From MGBC131033 sp910585655 (GTDB lineage Bacteria; Bacillota; Clostridia; Lachnospirales; Lachnospiraceae): a stretch of DNA of 64,000 nt. This document shows positions 63,214-64,000 of the stretch, piece after piece. A program made the translations under genes and the position numbers. The stretch is taken from assembly GCA_949502025.1 (NCBI GenBank), contig CATBCG010000071.1, positions 62,001 to 126,000 on the forward strand, given 5' to 3'. How positions within the stretch are numbered: position 1 is the first letter of the stretch; each line of letters begins with the position of its first letter. The notes below the pieces were generated by a model, which had not been told where the DNA came from, made no database searches, and worked only from the letters and a program-made list of their open reading frames with translations.

Positions 63214-64000
63214 TCAATCCGGCAAACTTGATCCTAAGCACAGCATTCCCCATCCCTCTTGCTCATTCGGATATGTCCTCCCTGCCCGCCTCTTTGCGCC
63301 TCTCTGCAAAAAGGCTTTCAGACGCTGCCCGTATAAGCTTTTGTCCCTGCCTCTTACAATCCCCCATTGCAGCAGGAGGGCGGCGGAGCCGGTAACAAAG
63401 GGAGTCGCCATGGAAGTGCCGCTGCGGATGGTATAACCGCCGCCGGGCGAAGCGGACATAATATCCGTCCCTGGAGCAGACAAATCCGGTTTGACACCGC
63501 TTCCTTCCGGCAGGCTTCCTCTTGGATAGCCCCTTCCGGAAAAATAGGCTGTCGCTCCGGTTCTGCCGTCATAAGCGCCTACGGCTATCGGCAGACTGGC
63601 AGTTGACGGAATCGTCAGACTCCTGTATTCGGCAGGTACCAAAAAACGGGTTTCCTGGCTGGTCAGGGCGCCGTTTAGCCATACGTCGTACTCTCCTGTT
63701 ACGATCCGTTCCGGAGTCAGATGAATACGCCACAACCCTTCCAGAGATTCACTTTCCGGGAAAAGCTGAAATTGCAGCAGACCTAACGGGTTGTAAGGCG
63801 TCGGACCACGGTACAAAAGCTGAATCCGTCTGCCGCCTAGCCGATAGGTATCAGACCAGGATGCTTCTGCTTCCTTTTCCGGGCTTAACATCCCCCCGCT
63901 TAAACGCCCGTCCGGGGCGATTAGTTCTACCTGAAAACGGTCAAAATAATTTTTCCACAACCAAAATTCTACCTGTGATTCCACCTCTGCTACCGAAAGT
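63214..64000 (-). CDS. S8 family serine peptidase (subtilase), 5' part outside the window
   Basis: The C-terminal 262 residues or so; the frame is open to the window end. The catalytic serine is in SGTSMATPFVTGSAALLLQWG, and KPDLSAPGTDIMSASPGG precedes it. The inserted beta domain before it (YRLGGRRIQLLYRGPTPYNP, LEGLWRIHL) fits Clostridial CspA/CspC-like subtilases. The Asp and His of the triad lie outside. No signal peptide can be judged. It could process spore or surface proteins; which is unknown. Confidence 0.85.
   Translation of the reverse strand, partial: LSVAEVESQVEFWLWKNYFDRFQVELIAPDGRLSGGMLSPEKEAEASWSDTYRLGGRRIQLLYRGPTPYNPLGLLQFQLFPESESLEGLWRIHLTPERIVTGEYDVWLNGALTSQETRFLVPAEYRSLTIPSTASLPIAVGAYDGRTGATAYFSGRGYPRGSLPEGSGVKPDLSAPGTDIMSASPGGGYTIRSGTSMATPFVTGSAALLLQWGIVRGRDKSLYGQRLKAFLQRGAKRRAGRTYPNEQEGWGMLCLGSSLPD

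Overview
The window reads as chromosomal DNA of a Gram-positive Clostridia, most likely a member of the Lachnospiraceae. The evidence is the mcsA-mcsB-clpC set, SpoIIIE/FtsK, formate-tetrahydrofolate ligase with FolD and a cyclodeaminase-type cyclohydrolase, an SH3/glucosaminidase wall hydrolase, an LplA-like lipoprotein with an AraC regulator, and strong AGGAGG ribosome sites. Almost everything is on the minus strand. The exceptions are a PadR/DUF2812 pair near 29 kb and a small plus-strand island at 50.8-52.7 kb. I see no insertion sequence, prophage, rRNA or CRISPR array.

Layout, in window coordinates. 0-7.5 kb: one minus-strand sugar operon, read from a promoter at 7.5 kb: transaldolase, LacI regulator, apiosidase-like glycosidase, L-fucose-isomerase-family enzyme, split transketolase, and an FGGY kinase cut by the window edge. 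Its gene order fits a branched-pentose (apiose-type) route, but that is inference. 7.7-11.1 kb: DUF4869 protein, P-loop ATPase and two near-identical nucleoside hydrolases; three of the four genes carry the same 18-nt ribosome-site leader. 11.4-19 kb: small membrane and SEC-C proteins, fhs, ftsK with a pentapeptide minisatellite, uppP. 19-28 kb: a binding-protein gene broken by one in-frame TGA, its AraC regulator, an esterase, malQ, glgP and a second hydrolase. 28-36 kb: a formate/nitrite-type channel, the PadR unit, glpK, folD, a cyclohydrolase, a hexapeptide-repeat protein and glmS. 36-48.5 kb: topB, radA, a conserved small protein, clpC-mcsB-mcsA without ctsR next to them, a cohesin-domain membrane protein and a multi-SH3 glucosaminidase. 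48.6-53.3 kb: recQ, a coiled-coil gene with an apparent ACG start, a tRNA-like RNA, a decayed DUF2828 (Ro60/TROVE-like) gene and ogt. 53-64 kb: GH2 glycosidase, tcdA, YczE-type membrane protein, asnB, a lipoprotein binding protein overlapping a hybrid histidine kinase, and the 3' part of a subtilase gene.

The most unusual signal is non-coding. In front of the transketolase gene and in front of glmS lie units of about 108 bp bounded by a shared direct repeat. Three full units (2383-2475, 35856-35948, 35965-36056) fold into long hairpins whose arms differ in sequence between units but stay complementary in three separate helices, while the apical hairpin and the flanks are conserved. This is covariation of the kind a structured RNA shows. 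A second candidate is the tRNA-like gene beside the broken Ro60-like gene, which resembles bacterial Y-RNA/Ro arrangements.
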